A stretch of DNA of 64,000 nt from Lachnospiraceae bacterium A2 (GTDB lineage: Bacteria > Bacillota > Clostridia > Lachnospirales > Lachnospiraceae), in assembly GCA_000403315.2 (NCBI GenBank), contig KE159636.1, forward strand, positions 2,620,805-2,684,804, written 5' to 3'. The notes under the pieces were generated by a model. It ran no database searches. It was not told the DNA's origin and saw nothing but the letters and a program-made list of their open reading frames with translations. This document shows, piece by piece, positions 1 through 8,155 of the stretch. The translations under genes were made by a program, and so were the position numbers. Each line of letters opens with the position of its first letter. Position 1 is the first letter of the stretch.

Positions 1-1068
1 GCCCAGCTTGCCTTAGACCCATGTACTGCAAGCTGCGTTATGATAAACCCAAGGAACGGGGAACTGCTTGCCTGTGTGACTTATCCCGGATACGACACCA
101 ACCGGCTTGCCAACTCGGTGGATTCGGAATATTTTGCCAGCCTGCAGGCGGATTTATCCATCCCCCAATATAACAATGCCACCCAGCAGCAGACGGCGCC
201 AGGTTCTACCTTTAAGCCTGTGACTGCCGCCGCCGCATTGACAGAAGGGGCAGTCAGCGTCAGCGAGCAGATTGCCACCAAAGGGGAATTTACGGAAATC
301 AACCCCTCCCCCAGATGCTGGATTTACCCGGGGAGCACCCACGGGGCAATTACCGTGTCCGAAGCCATCCGGGATTCCTGTAACTATTTCTTTTATGACC
401 TTGGGTACCGCATGAGCTCCGCCGGGGGCGTCTACAACGAAAACAAAGGGATTGCCACCATACAGAAATACGCCGCATTGTTTGGGCTGGATGAAAAAAC
501 AGGCATTGAGATACCGGAGAATGAACCGCATATTGCCGATGAATACCCGATTACTTCATCCATCGGGCAGAGTAACCACAACTTTACTACCACGCAGATT
601 GCACGGTATTTAACAGCAGTAGCCAGCAGCGGGGACATTTATAAGCTGACGCTTTTAGATAAGGAAACGACTTCTGATGGGACCTTGGTGCAGGAATTTA
701 AGCCGGAAATCATCCGGAAAATTTCAGAAGTATCCAATGTTTCTTGGGATGCCATCCATAACGGGATGCGCATGGTAGCGGAGAAGCACAATTCCTTTAA
801 GGGCTTCCCCATTGCAGTGGCCGGAAAGACCGGGACTGCCCAGCAGATCCCCACAAGGGCCAACCACGCGCTGTTTATCGGCTATGCGCCCTTTGCCAAC
901 CCGGAAATTGCCATCGCAACCCGGATTGCGTACGGGTATACTTCTGCCAATGCTACGGAAGTGTCCAAAAACATCCTGAAATACTATTTCAAGCTTGAGG
1001 GCACGGACACGTTATTGGATGGGCAGGCGGAAGAAATTGAAAGCACTGCCAATGGGTTTACCGATTAA
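1..1068 (+). CDS. mrdA: Penicillin-binding protein 2 (class B transpeptidase), 5' partial
   Basis: The frame is open to base 1, so the gene begins upstream and only the last 355 residues are present. This is the transpeptidase domain that cross-links peptidoglycan during cell elongation, anchored outside the membrane. Seen: the active-site STFK tetrad at residues 69-72 of the fragment (base 205), the SCN triad in RDSCNYFFYDLG, and the KTG motif in AGKTGTAQQ. A fragment opening that resembles 'MDPKTGEILAMVSYP' of PBP2 proteins supports the family. It is followed without a gap by minC, minD, minE and rodA, a common mre/min/rod arrangement in Clostridia, so the partner is probably RodA. The missing N-terminal part should hold the membrane anchor and dimerisation domain. 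Confidence 0.9.
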   Translation, partial: AQLALDPCTASCVMINPRNGELLACVTYPGYDTNRLANSVDSEYFASLQADLSIPQYNNATQQQTAPGSTFKPVTAAAALTEGAVSVSEQIATKGEFTEINPSPRCWIYPGSTHGAITVSEAIRDSCNYFFYDLGYRMSSAGGVYNENKGIATIQKYAALFGLDEKTGIEIPENEPHIADEYPITSSIGQSNHNFTTTQIARYLTAVASSGDIYKLTLLDKETTSDGTLVQEFKPEIIRKISEVSNVSWDAIHNGMRMVAEKHNSFKGFPIAVAGKTGTAQQIPTRANHALFIGYAPFANPEIAIATRIAYGYTSANATEVSKNILKYYFKLEGTDTLLDGQAEEIESTANGFTD

Positions 1069-1085
1069 TGTTTGGAGGGATAAAT

Positions 1086-1772
1086 TTGCCAAGACCTGTA
1101 ATATTAAAAAGCAACAAATATGGAATCAACCTGATTATGGACCGGGATATGGACTTTGAAGAGCTTTTAGCCTGTATCAAAGAACGTTTCCAGGAATCCG
1201 AGAACTTTTTCCGGAATGCCAAAATGGCCATTTCCTTTGAGGGCAGGCGGCTGACGCAGGAGGAGGAATTCCGGATTGTGGACACCATCACAAGCAATAC
1301 TTCCGTAAATATTATCTGCATTTTGGACAACGATGTTTTACGGGAGGAGCTTGTCCGCCAGAAAATTGAACAGTTCGAGGAGGAGCAGGCAGGGAAAACC
1401 GGGGAATTTTACCGGGGGACCCTCCGTTCCGGCCAGGTGCTGGACTGTGAGAGCAGCGTTATTGTGCTGGGGGATGTGAACCCGGGGGCAAAGATCATCT
1501 CTAAAGGGAGCATTGTGGTGCTGGGAGCCCTCAAGGGCACTGCCTATGCGGGGGCAAACGGCAATGAACTGGCCTTTGTGGCCGCCCTTGAGATGGACCC
1601 TATCCAGATAAAAATTGGGGAAATTATTGCAAGGAGCTCAGACAATAAGCCTGCCGCCGGGAAACGCCGCTTACGGAAGGCAAAAGTAACCATAGAGCCG
1701 CAGGTGGCTATCGTCAAAGAGGGGAATATTTATATTGAGCCAATTACAAAGGGCCTTTTGAATAACATCTAG
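1086..1772 (+). CDS. minC: Septum site-determining protein MinC
   Basis: Inhibitor of FtsZ ring assembly that acts with MinD to keep division at mid-cell. I place the start at TTG 1086 (228 aa) because GGAGGG at 1074-1079 lies 6 nt upstream; an ATG at 1068 that overlaps the PBP2 stop would lie in front of that ribosome site. Residues about 1-100 form the N-terminal FtsZ-inhibitory domain and about 105-205 the C-terminal beta-helix, with the usual GTLRSGQ, GDVNPGA and GALKGTAYAG glycine turns that bind MinD. Part of a min-rod operon. The start is an inference from the ribosome site; the family call is firm. Confidence 0.93.
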   Translation: MPRPVILKSNKYGINLIMDRDMDFEELLACIKERFQESENFFRNAKMAISFEGRRLTQEEEFRIVDTITSNTSVNIICILDNDVLREELVRQKIEQFEEEQAGKTGEFYRGTLRSGQVLDCESSVIVLGDVNPGAKIISKGSIVVLGALKGTAYAGANGNELAFVAALEMDPIQIKIGEIIARSSDNKPAAGKRRLRKAKVTIEPQVAIVKEGNIYIEPITKGLLNNI

Positions 1773-1853
1773 GAAGCAGGAGGATGCAGCCAGCAGGGCT
1801 TTTGCGGCTGACGGAAGGGCTTAGAACAATATCTAAAAAGCAGGAGGATGTAG
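1767..1853 (+). repeat. Imperfect direct repeat carrying the ribosome-binding site, minC-minD junction
   Basis: ATCTAGGAAGCAGGAGGATG (from 1767) recurs as ATCTAAAAAGCAGGAGGATG (from 1831), 64 bp apart, so the AGGAGG site before minD is present twice. The first copy is followed by a 25-codon frame (ATG 1784) whose TGA overlaps the minD start codon. A past tandem duplication is the simplest reading; whether the little frame is translated is unknown. Confidence 0.6.
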
Positions 1854-1857
1854 TAGG

Positions 1858-2649
1858 ATGAGTGAAGTAATTGTGATAACATCAGGAAAAGGTGGAGTAG
1901 GCAAGACTACCACCACGGCAAACGTAGGAACAGGACTTGCCCAGGAGGGCAAGAAAGTAGTGCTGATTGATACCGATATCGGGCTTAGGAACCTTGACGT
2001 GGTTATGGGGCTTGAAAACCGCATTGTATACAATCTGGTAGACGTAGTGGAGGGGAACTGCCGCATGAAGCAGGCCTTAATTAAGGATAAGCGTTATCCA
2101 AACCTTTCCCTCCTTCCTTCTGCACAGACAAGGGACAAGTCAGCCGTATCTCCGGAACAGATGGTAAAGCTGATTGACGAGCTGAAAGAGGAGTTCGACT
2201 ATATCCTTTTGGACTGCCCTGCAGGGATTGAGCAGGGATTTAAGAACGCCATCGCAGGGGCAGACCGGGCGCTGGTAGTCACCACGCCGGAAGTGTCGGC
2301 CATCCGCGACGCAGACCGGATTATCGGGCTTCTGGGGGCAAACGAGGTAAAACGCACGGAACTGATTGTCAACCGCCTGCGGATGGACATGGTAAAGCGG
2401 GGGGACATGATGAACATTAACGATGTGACGGACATCCTTGCCATAGACTTAATCGGGGCTATCCCAGACGACGAACAGATTGTTATTTCCACCAACCAGG
2501 GAGAACCGCTGGTTGGTTCTGACTGCCTTGCAGGGAAAGCTTTTGCCAACATCTGCCACAGGATTTTAGGGGAAGAAGTGCCATTCCTGGATTTGGAAAT
2601 TAAATCCAGCGTATGGGGGAAACTGAAAGAGATCTTTAAAAAAAACTAG
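1858..2649 (+). CDS. minD: Septum site-determining protein MinD
   Basis: ParA/MinD-type membrane ATPase of 263 aa that recruits MinC to the membrane and oscillates or polarises with its partner. The deviant Walker A box KGGVGKTTTT is at residues 11-20, a LIDTDIGLRNLD switch I segment follows, and LLDCPAG supplies the Walker B aspartate. The C-terminus SSVWGKLKEIFKKN is an amphipathic helix of the kind that inserts in the membrane. The start has AGGAGG 9 bases upstream. It lies between minC and minE, so the system is the three-part MinCDE type rather than MinCD-DivIVA. Confidence 0.97.
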   Translation: MSEVIVITSGKGGVGKTTTTANVGTGLAQEGKKVVLIDTDIGLRNLDVVMGLENRIVYNLVDVVEGNCRMKQALIKDKRYPNLSLLPSAQTRDKSAVSPEQMVKLIDELKEEFDYILLDCPAGIEQGFKNAIAGADRALVVTTPEVSAIRDADRIIGLLGANEVKRTELIVNRLRMDMVKRGDMMNINDVTDILAIDLIGAIPDDEQIVISTNQGEPLVGSDCLAGKAFANICHRILGEEVPFLDLEIKSSVWGKLKEIFKKN

Positions 2650-2661
2650 GAGGAAACCGCT

Positions 2662-2943
2662 ATGGGCTTAATGGATTTTTTTAAAAAGAAAACCTCCGGG
2701 GACATTGCCAAAGACCGTTTAAAATTAGTGCTGGTTTCCGACCGTGCAAACTGTTCTCCGGATATTATGGAAATGATTAAGAACGACATCATCCAAGTGA
2801 TTTCAAAATACATGGAAATTGATGCGGAGGGGCTGGACATCCAGATTACCCAGACAGAATCGGATGGGAACAATGGGAATGTGCCTGCATTATATGCGAA
2901 TATTCCCATTAAGGACATGAAGCACCCCAGTGTTTCCAGATAA
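2662..2943 (+). CDS. minE: Cell division topological specificity factor MinE
   Basis: A 93-aa protein, typical MinE length. In the family MinE stimulates MinD ATPase and drives it off the membrane, giving topological specificity to MinCD. The N-terminal MGLMDFFKKK is the membrane-targeting amphipathic segment; residues about 14-32 (KDRLKLVLVSDRANCSPDI) are the conserved anti-MinCD helix/strand, and the rest is the topological specificity domain. AGGAGG precedes the start, 12 bp after minD. Its presence shows that this organism uses MinE. Confidence 0.95.
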   Translation: MGLMDFFKKKTSGDIAKDRLKLVLVSDRANCSPDIMEMIKNDIIQVISKYMEIDAEGLDIQITQTESDGNNGNVPALYANIPIKDMKHPSVSR

Positions 2944-2966
2944 ATTCAATGTAAGGGACGATAATT

Positions 2967-4091
2967 ATGCTGAAACAGTACCAAATTAAAAATTATAATT
3001 TCCGCTTGATTTTTTATGTGGTGGCGCTTACCATGCTTGGGATTAGCGTCATTGGGAGCGCCCAGAAAGCCGTCCAAAGCAAACAGGTATTTGGCCTGCT
3101 TCTGGGCCTGTTTGTGATGGCAGTTGTTTCCGTAATTGATTATTCCTTTATCCTGCGTTTCAACTGGCTGATCTACCTGTTCAATATTGGGCTGCTGTCC
3201 CTGATAACCTTCCATGTGTTTGGGGACGACGCTGGAGGCGCAGTCCGGTGGATTGAGGTAGGAGGGTTCCGGTTCCAGCCCTCGGAGCTGTCCAAAGTGC
3301 TGCTAATCCTATTTTTCTCGTGGTTCTTTGGGAAATACCATGAGAAAATCAATTCCCTGCCTATGATTTTTATTTCCGGCGTACTAATTTTTATCCCCTG
3401 GTACATGATTGAGGACCAGCCGGATCTGTCTACTAGCATAGTTGTTGCAGTAATTTTCATTGCACTCTTGTTTTTGTGCGGATTAAGTTATAAAATAATA
3501 GCAACCGTACTAGCTATCCTAGTCCCAGCAGGGACCTTGTTCGTGTATTTAATCTTACAGCCCAACCAGCAGATTTTGGATAACTACCAATGGCGCCGGA
3601 TTATGGCGTGGCTCCAGCCGGAAAAATATGCCAAGGATGCCTACCAGCAGCAGAATTCCATTATGGCAATCGGCTCCGGCCAGCTATGGGGGAAGGGGCT
3701 GAATAACGATACCGCGTTTTCTGTAAAAAATGCGAATTACATCCCGGAGCCCCAAACAGACTTTATTTTCGCGGTTGCAGGAGAAGAATTAGGGTTTGTA
3801 GGGGGCGCGGCCATACTGATTTTACTGTTTCTGATCGTCATTGAATGTATTTTAATTGGGAGAAAGGCAAAAGATTTATCCGGACAGTTAATTTGCGGGG
3901 GCGTTGCCGTCTGGGTCGGGTTCCAAACCTTCGTGAACATCTGTGTTGTGACTGGATTAATGCCAAATACTGGGCTGCCGCTGCCCTTTGTCAGCTATGG
4001 GCTGACATCATTGGTAAGCCTTTTTATTGGGATAGGGCTTGTACTGAACGTAGGGCTTCAGCCTCTAAAGTATAGAATGGAGGGTTTTTAA
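2967..4091 (+). CDS. rodA: RodA/FtsW-type peptidoglycan glycosyltransferase
   Basis: Polytopic SEDS-family protein of 374 aa that polymerises lipid II into glycan strands with a class B PBP partner. About ten membrane segments can be read. Family markers seen are the QPSELSK motif near residue 108, the large extracellular loop with QPEKYAKDAYQQQNS, and the C-terminal MPNTGLPLPFVSYG block. Located in the same operon as PBP2 and the Min genes, which favours the elongation enzyme RodA over FtsW. The start ATG 2967 follows a weak AAGGGACG site. Confidence 0.93.
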   Translation: MLKQYQIKNYNFRLIFYVVALTMLGISVIGSAQKAVQSKQVFGLLLGLFVMAVVSVIDYSFILRFNWLIYLFNIGLLSLITFHVFGDDAGGAVRWIEVGGFRFQPSELSKVLLILFFSWFFGKYHEKINSLPMIFISGVLIFIPWYMIEDQPDLSTSIVVAVIFIALLFLCGLSYKIIATVLAILVPAGTLFVYLILQPNQQILDNYQWRRIMAWLQPEKYAKDAYQQQNSIMAIGSGQLWGKGLNNDTAFSVKNANYIPEPQTDFIFAVAGEELGFVGGAAILILLFLIVIECILIGRKAKDLSGQLICGGVAVWVGFQTFVNICVVTGLMPNTGLPLPFVSYGLTSLVSLFIGIGLVLNVGLQPLKYRMEGF

Positions 4092-4092
4092 T

Positions 4093-4488
4093 ATGAACAT
4101 CGGATTGATAGCACACGATTCCAAAAAGAAACTGATGCAGAATTTTTGTATTGCCTACCGGGGAATCCTATGCAAAAATGATTTATTTGCAACCGGCACG
4201 ACTGGAAGGCTGATTGAAGAAGTGACAAATTTGTCGATTCACAAGTACCTTGCCGGACATTTGGGTGGAGCCCAGCAGCTTGGAGCCCAGATAGAGCATA
4301 ACCAGATTGACTTGGTTATCTTCCTGCGGGATCCGCTCACACCCAAATCCCATGAGCCGGATGTCAACAATGTGGTACACCTATGCGATACCCACAACAT
4401 CCCTCTGGCAACCAACCTTGCCACTGCAGAGCTGTTAATCAAATCATTGGACAGAGGAGATTTAGAGTGGCGTGAAATGTATAAATAA
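4093..4488 (+). CDS. mgsA: Methylglyoxal synthase
   Basis: Converts dihydroxyacetone phosphate to methylglyoxal and phosphate, a cytoplasmic bypass of lower glycolysis. At 131 aa it has the usual length. Motifs seen: the N-terminal IGLIAHDSKK, the phosphate-binding ATGTTGRLI, the GHLGGAQQLGAQI stretch and the catalytic aspartate region FLRDPLTPKSHEPDV. The ATG lies one base after the rodA stop, with GGAGGG upstream inside rodA, so the two are translationally coupled. The link to the cell-wall genes is by operon only. Confidence 0.96.
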   Translation: MNIGLIAHDSKKKLMQNFCIAYRGILCKNDLFATGTTGRLIEEVTNLSIHKYLAGHLGGAQQLGAQIEHNQIDLVIFLRDPLTPKSHEPDVNNVVHLCDTHNIPLATNLATAELLIKSLDRGDLEWREMYK

Positions 4489-4525
4489 GAGAAAGCATGT
4501 CCATAAAACGGAGGTCATAAGCAAG

Positions 4526-5614
4526 ATGCGGCAGATAGAACAAGCAAAAGACGTCAGCAAAACAGAACAGCTCCATGCAGGCAGAACCATCTGTAACACT
4601 GGGATTGCCAGCCATGCATGGAATAAGGGGAAGGCAGCATATAAAGGATGGAAAGCCCCGGCAGCGCTTGCAGCCATGGCGCTGTGCGTAACATTAGCCT
4701 GCGGGTGCGGGGAGCCGGAAAAAATAGAAAATGCCTATGATATCACTGAGAGCACGAAATCCTACGGGCTGTCCTCGGAAAACAGTGAAACTTCCCAATC
4801 CTTTTTTGCAGAGGATATTGCAGTTGCCGGAAATGAGAACAAACCCCTTGCAAATGTAACAGACTCCCTATCCCAGGCTGCGGCATTGTTTGACTTGACG
4901 GAAGATACCATGCTGTTTGGGAAGAATATCCACGAACGGCTTTATCCTGCAAGCACCACCAAAATCCTGACTGCTTACGTAGCGTTAAAGCATGGGGATT
5001 TGGCTGCTACCGCAACCGTCACAGATGCAGAGCTCCAACTGGAAGCCGGTTCTTCCACCTGCGGGCTGAAAACCGGGGAAACCCTCACACTGCAGGAGCT
5101 TTTATACGGCTTAATCCTGTGCAGCGGCAACGATGCGGCAAACGTAATTGCCGACCTGGTTTCTGGGAGTACGGAGGAGTTTACAAAGCTGATGAACCAG
5201 GAAGCCAAGAAGCTTGGGGCTACCAACTCAAATTTTGTCAACCCACATGGGCTGCAGGATGAACAGCATTATACTACCGTGTACGATATGTACCTTATTT
5301 TTCAGGCAGCCATGCAGAATGAAGAATTTGAAAAAATCATCAGTTCCACAAAGCATACCTGCCAATTTACCAGCCCTTCCGGGGCTTCCTCCACGAAAGA
5401 TTGGAAAACCACAAATAAATTTTTAAATGGGGAGAAGCAGCAGCCAGAAGGCGTCCAGGTCATCGGGGGAAAGACGGGGACTACCAGCGACGCAGGCTCC
5501 TGTTTGGTGCTGTACAGTAAAAAAGGGGAAAAGCCTTATATTTCCATTGTGTTCAAGGCGGATAACCCGGACAATTTATACCAGGAAATGGAAGAAATGC
5601 TGAAAGCAATTTAA
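4526..5614 (+). CDS. D-alanyl-D-alanine carboxypeptidase (DacF-like, S11 family)
   Basis: Serine peptidase that trims the terminal D-alanine from peptidoglycan stem peptides outside the membrane. Active-site motifs are all present: STTK in ASTTKILTAYVAL, SGN in CSGNDAANVIADL and KTG in GGKTGTTSDAG. The start is placed at ATG 4526 (362 aa), 10 nt after GGAGGT at 4510-4515; an in-frame ATG at 4472 lies inside mgsA. The N-terminus has about 40 mostly polar residues before the hydrophobic stretch AALAAMALCVTLACGCG, which could be a signal anchor or lipoprotein signal, although TLAC is not a canonical lipobox. Last gene of the shape operon. Confidence 0.9.
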   Translation: MRQIEQAKDVSKTEQLHAGRTICNTGIASHAWNKGKAAYKGWKAPAALAAMALCVTLACGCGEPEKIENAYDITESTKSYGLSSENSETSQSFFAEDIAVAGNENKPLANVTDSLSQAAALFDLTEDTMLFGKNIHERLYPASTTKILTAYVALKHGDLAATATVTDAELQLEAGSSTCGLKTGETLTLQELLYGLILCSGNDAANVIADLVSGSTEEFTKLMNQEAKKLGATNSNFVNPHGLQDEQHYTTVYDMYLIFQAAMQNEEFEKIISSTKHTCQFTSPSGASSTKDWKTTNKFLNGEKQQPEGVQVIGGKTGTTSDAGSCLVLYSKKGEKPYISIVFKADNPDNLYQEMEEMLKAI

Positions 5615-5657
5615 TTAGCCTGCACTTAGGCGCTTCCAAAGAAATTTGAAATATCAG

Positions 5658-5686
5658 TTGAATTTTTTGTGAATATGTACTATAAT
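5658..5686 (+). promoter_or_regulatory. Sigma-A promoter for the P-loop gene
   Basis: TTGAAT (5658-5663), a 17-bp spacer and TATAAT (5681-5686). It gives a leader of about 100 nt before the gene at 5796. The leader holds an 8-bp inverted repeat, ATGCAAAA at 5711 with TTTTGCAT at 5759. Confidence 0.7.
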
Positions 5687-5795
5687 TACCATATGAAAAT
5701 TACTAATATCATGCAAAAAAGAGGGTGTTTCCTTGAATTTACAGAAACTTATTATCTATTTTGCATAAATGCAGTTAGACTAGGAGGAGATTGCC

Positions 5796-6215
5796 ATGGT
5801 ACAAATTATAGCTGGAGAAAAGGGAAAAGGGAAGACAAAACATCTGTTAGACAAGGTAAATGAATCAATTAAGTCTGCTACCGGCAATATCGTATATTTG
5901 GATAAAAGCCAGAAGCACATGTATGAGTTAAGCAACAAAGTCCGTTTAATCAATGTGGCAGATTATATGATTTCCAATTGCGACGAATTTTTAGGGTTCC
6001 TTTGCGGGGTGATATCCCAAGACCACGACTTGGAAGAAATGTATTTAGACAGTTTCCTTACGATTGCAAAATTAGAGGGCGGCGACATCAGCCATTCCAT
6101 TGCAAAATTAGAATCTATCAGTGAAAAGTTCCATGTTGATTTTGTTTTAAGCATTTCGTTGAATGAAAAGGATTTGCCTGACTGTGCCAACGGGAAAGTG
6201 ATCGTGTCATTGTAG
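5796..6215 (+). CDS. Small P-loop protein, function unknown
   Basis: A 139-aa cytoplasmic protein with a clear Walker A motif, GEKGKGKT at residues 7-14, directly after the first beta strand. Similar small clostridial proteins are often labelled 'twitching motility protein PilT', but at this length it cannot be a PilT motor and no pilus genes are near. VDFVLSISL near the C-terminus could be a Walker-B-like strand without a clear catalytic acid, so nucleotide binding is likely and hydrolysis uncertain. The start follows AGGAGGAG. It has its own promoter and a strong terminator, so it is a single-gene unit between the cell-wall operon and a DUF378 gene. Confidence 0.75.
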   Translation: MVQIIAGEKGKGKTKHLLDKVNESIKSATGNIVYLDKSQKHMYELSNKVRLINVADYMISNCDEFLGFLCGVISQDHDLEEMYLDSFLTIAKLEGGDISHSIAKLESISEKFHVDFVLSISLNEKDLPDCANGKVIVSL

Positions 6216-6276
6216 ACACTTGCAGAATCAAAAAGAAACATGCAGGATGATGAAGGAAAAGGTAGGAAAAGGTAGG

Positions 6277-6310
6277 AAAAGGGGTTATCGTAGAGCCGAT
6301 AGCCCCTTTT
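6277..6310. terminator. Bidirectional rho-independent terminator
   Basis: AAAAGGGGTTATCG at 6277-6290 pairs with CGATAGCCCCTTTT at 6297-6310 (one G-U pair), loop of 6. It lies between the convergent P-loop gene and DUF378 gene and is A-rich on one side and T-rich on the other. Just upstream GGTAGGAAAA occurs twice in tandem. Confidence 0.85.
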
Positions 6311-6323
6311 ACCATATGGAACA

Positions 6324-6536
6324 TTATGCTTCGTTCATGGAACGGATGCGGCCAAATACGCTGCAAAGGTAAATTCCGCCAATTCCTACAATTCCATAGA
6401 CAATCCTGGTAAGCCAGCTCATATCCCCAAACAGAAACGATACAAGGTCAAACCGGAACAATCCAATCAGCCCCCAGTTAATTGCGCCGATGATTACAAG
6501 GGCTAATAACGTATAATCCAAACCTTTGGTATTCAT
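6324..6536 (-). CDS. DUF378 family small membrane protein
   Basis: A 70-aa protein with two hydrophobic helices. The pattern LDYTLLALVIIGAINWGLIGL, then DLVSFLFGD and VYGIVGIGGIYL, matches the DUF378 (YuzA-like) family, whose function is not known. The start is set at ATG 6536 because GGAGG lies 7 nt upstream; the in-frame ATG at 6542 would sit on top of that ribosome site. It is transcribed alone and divergently from the HlyD-like gene. A 9-bp inverted repeat lies about 30 bp upstream. Confidence 0.85.
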   Translation of the reverse strand: MNTKGLDYTLLALVIIGAINWGLIGLFRFDLVSFLFGDMSWLTRIVYGIVGIGGIYLCSVFGRIRSMNEA

Positions 6537-6564
6537 ATGCATTCCTCCTTTTTCTGAATTTAGT

Positions 6565-6596
6565 ATTTCCAACCAGAAAAAAATCATGTTGGAAAT
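6565..6596. repeat. Inverted repeat between divergent genes
   Basis: ATTTCCAAC at 6565-6573 and GTTGGAAAT at 6588-6596, 14 nt apart, between the DUF378 gene (-) and the HlyD-like gene (+). It could be an operator or a leader hairpin of the DUF378 transcript; no regulator is recognised nearby. Confidence 0.45.
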
Positions 6597-6607
6597 TCGT
6601 GGAAGTA

Positions 6608-6636
6608 TTGAGTTTCTTCTATTAAAATGGTAGAAT
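6608..6636 (+). promoter_or_regulatory. Sigma-A promoter for the HlyD-yggS-sepF operon
   Basis: TTGAGT (6608-6613), 17-bp spacer, TAGAAT (6631-6636), about 75 bp before the start of the HlyD-like gene. Confidence 0.6.
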
Positions 6637-6711
6637 ATTTTAGGCTTATCATTCTAAATGATATTTTTAGCATAATGAAAAATTGGCTGCAAGGACAAGG
6701 CTTGGGAATTT

Positions 6712-8097
6712 ATGGGAAAAAAGAAAAACAAAAAAGTTGTAAAATTTCACCGGACGTCACATATTAATGTAGGAATTGTTGTGTTCGCAATCGTTTTTAT
6801 CTACATGCTTTATAACATGTACCAGTATTTCACGGAAAAACGGACGGCAATTTACGAAGTGACACAGGGGACAATTACACAAGACAACACCTTTACGGGC
6901 GTCGCCCTGCGGGAAGAAAAATTATGTTCCGCAGAAGCCTCCGGCTATATCACTTATTATAACCGGGATGCCTCAAAGGTCAGCATAAATTCTTACATTT
7001 ATTCCATCGATGGGGACGGTGATTTTTATAAAGAAATCACCAAGAAAAACGATGGGCAGCTTTTCACCGAGAAAGGCTCCTATGATGAACTGGAAAAGAC
7101 GGCTGCAAATTATGTGCTGGGCTATTCTGACGAAAACTTTTATCAGGTATATGGCTTCCAATATGACATGGAAGCAGAACTGATGGAAGCCATCAGCTCC
7201 AGCGCGCTGGCAAACCTTGGCGAATATTCCGGCGGGGCTGCCGGGTTCCATGCCTATACGGCGCAGGAGCCGGGAATTGTGGTATATAACACGGACGGCT
7301 TGGAAAATGTGACGGCGGAAAATTTTACCGAGGATATATTTGATGCCCCTGCACACCCAAAAAATAACTTGATTTCCCGGGAGCAGGTCACAGCAGGGGA
7401 TCCGGTTTATAAGCTGGTAACCAACGAAATTTGGGATTTGGTAATCCCAGTGCCCGAGGACTTGGCAAAAGATCTGTCGGAGGAGTCCAATATCCAGATA
7501 GAATTTAAAAAGGACAACACCACGGCATGGGGAGCTTCCCGGATTTTAAACCAGGAGGGAAAGTGGTATTTAATCCTGACTTTCCAAAATTCCGTAATCC
7601 GCTTTGCCGCAGACCGGTATCTGGATGTCAAGCTGATGCTCTCAGATACCAAAGGCCTGAAAATCCCCAATACGGCATTGACAAAAAAGGATTTCTTCCT
7701 GATCCCAAAGGACTTCCTTACCAAAGGCGGGGATAACAATTCCAACGGGGTAATGCGCCAGTATGTAGACGACAAAGGCAAGACGGTTATGGAGTTTGCC
7801 GCAGCCACCGTAGCGGAAGAAACGGAAGACAAATATTATATTGCTGGGGCAAGCCTGAAAAAAGGCGACAGCATAATGAAACCCGATTCCAATGAAGAAC
7901 TGGTCTTACGGGAAACCGCGCCGTTAGAAGGCGTGTACAATGTCAACAAAGGCTATGCCGTATTCCGCAAAGTGGAAATCCTTTTCCAAAACCAGGAATA
8001 TACCATTGTCAATACAGGGACAAATTACGGCATTTCCCTTTATGACCATATTGCGCTGGACTCATCCTCCATTACGGAAAATGAGATTATCCATTGA
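6712..8097 (+). CDS. HlyD-like single-pass membrane protein in the sepF cluster
   Basis: A 461-aa protein with a Lys-rich cytoplasmic N-terminus (MGKKKNKKVVKFHR), one membrane helix at about residues 19-39 and a large extracytoplasmic part. The order of beta-rich segments after the helix, including an early ITQDNTFTGVALREEKL and an 'ASGYITYYNRDASKVS' barrel-sandwich-like stretch, resembles HlyD/secretion adaptor proteins. No ABC or RND partner lies near; instead yggS, sepF and ylmH follow, so a role in the envelope or divisome is plausible by context only. The ribosome site is weak. The function remains unknown. Confidence 0.7.
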   Translation: MGKKKNKKVVKFHRTSHINVGIVVFAIVFIYMLYNMYQYFTEKRTAIYEVTQGTITQDNTFTGVALREEKLCSAEASGYITYYNRDASKVSINSYIYSIDGDGDFYKEITKKNDGQLFTEKGSYDELEKTAANYVLGYSDENFYQVYGFQYDMEAELMEAISSSALANLGEYSGGAAGFHAYTAQEPGIVVYNTDGLENVTAENFTEDIFDAPAHPKNNLISREQVTAGDPVYKLVTNEIWDLVIPVPEDLAKDLSEESNIQIEFKKDNTTAWGASRILNQEGKWYLILTFQNSVIRFAADRYLDVKLMLSDTKGLKIPNTALTKKDFFLIPKDFLTKGGDNNSNGVMRQYVDDKGKTVMEFAAATVAEETEDKYYIAGASLKKGDSIMKPDSNEELVLRETAPLEGVYNVNKGYAVFRKVEILFQNQEYTIVNTGTNYGISLYDHIALDSSSITENEIIH

Positions 8098-8101
8098 TTC
8101 A

Positions 8102-8135
8102 GGATTAAGATTTTGGACTAAGGTCCAGGACTAAG
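8102..8135. repeat. Three 13-bp tandem repeat units
   Basis: GGATTAAG (8102), GGACTAAG (8115) and GGACTAAG (8128) are spaced exactly 13 bp apart, directly before the yggS ribosome site. GGACTAAGGTCC at 8115 also forms a small hairpin. Confidence 0.6.
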
Positions 8136-8155
8136 ATAGTAAGGAGGGCAAACCT

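Noticed and set aside
4472..4525. Upstream start for the D-Ala-D-Ala carboxypeptidase
   Set aside because: It lies inside mgsA and before the ribosome site; it would only add a polar tail.
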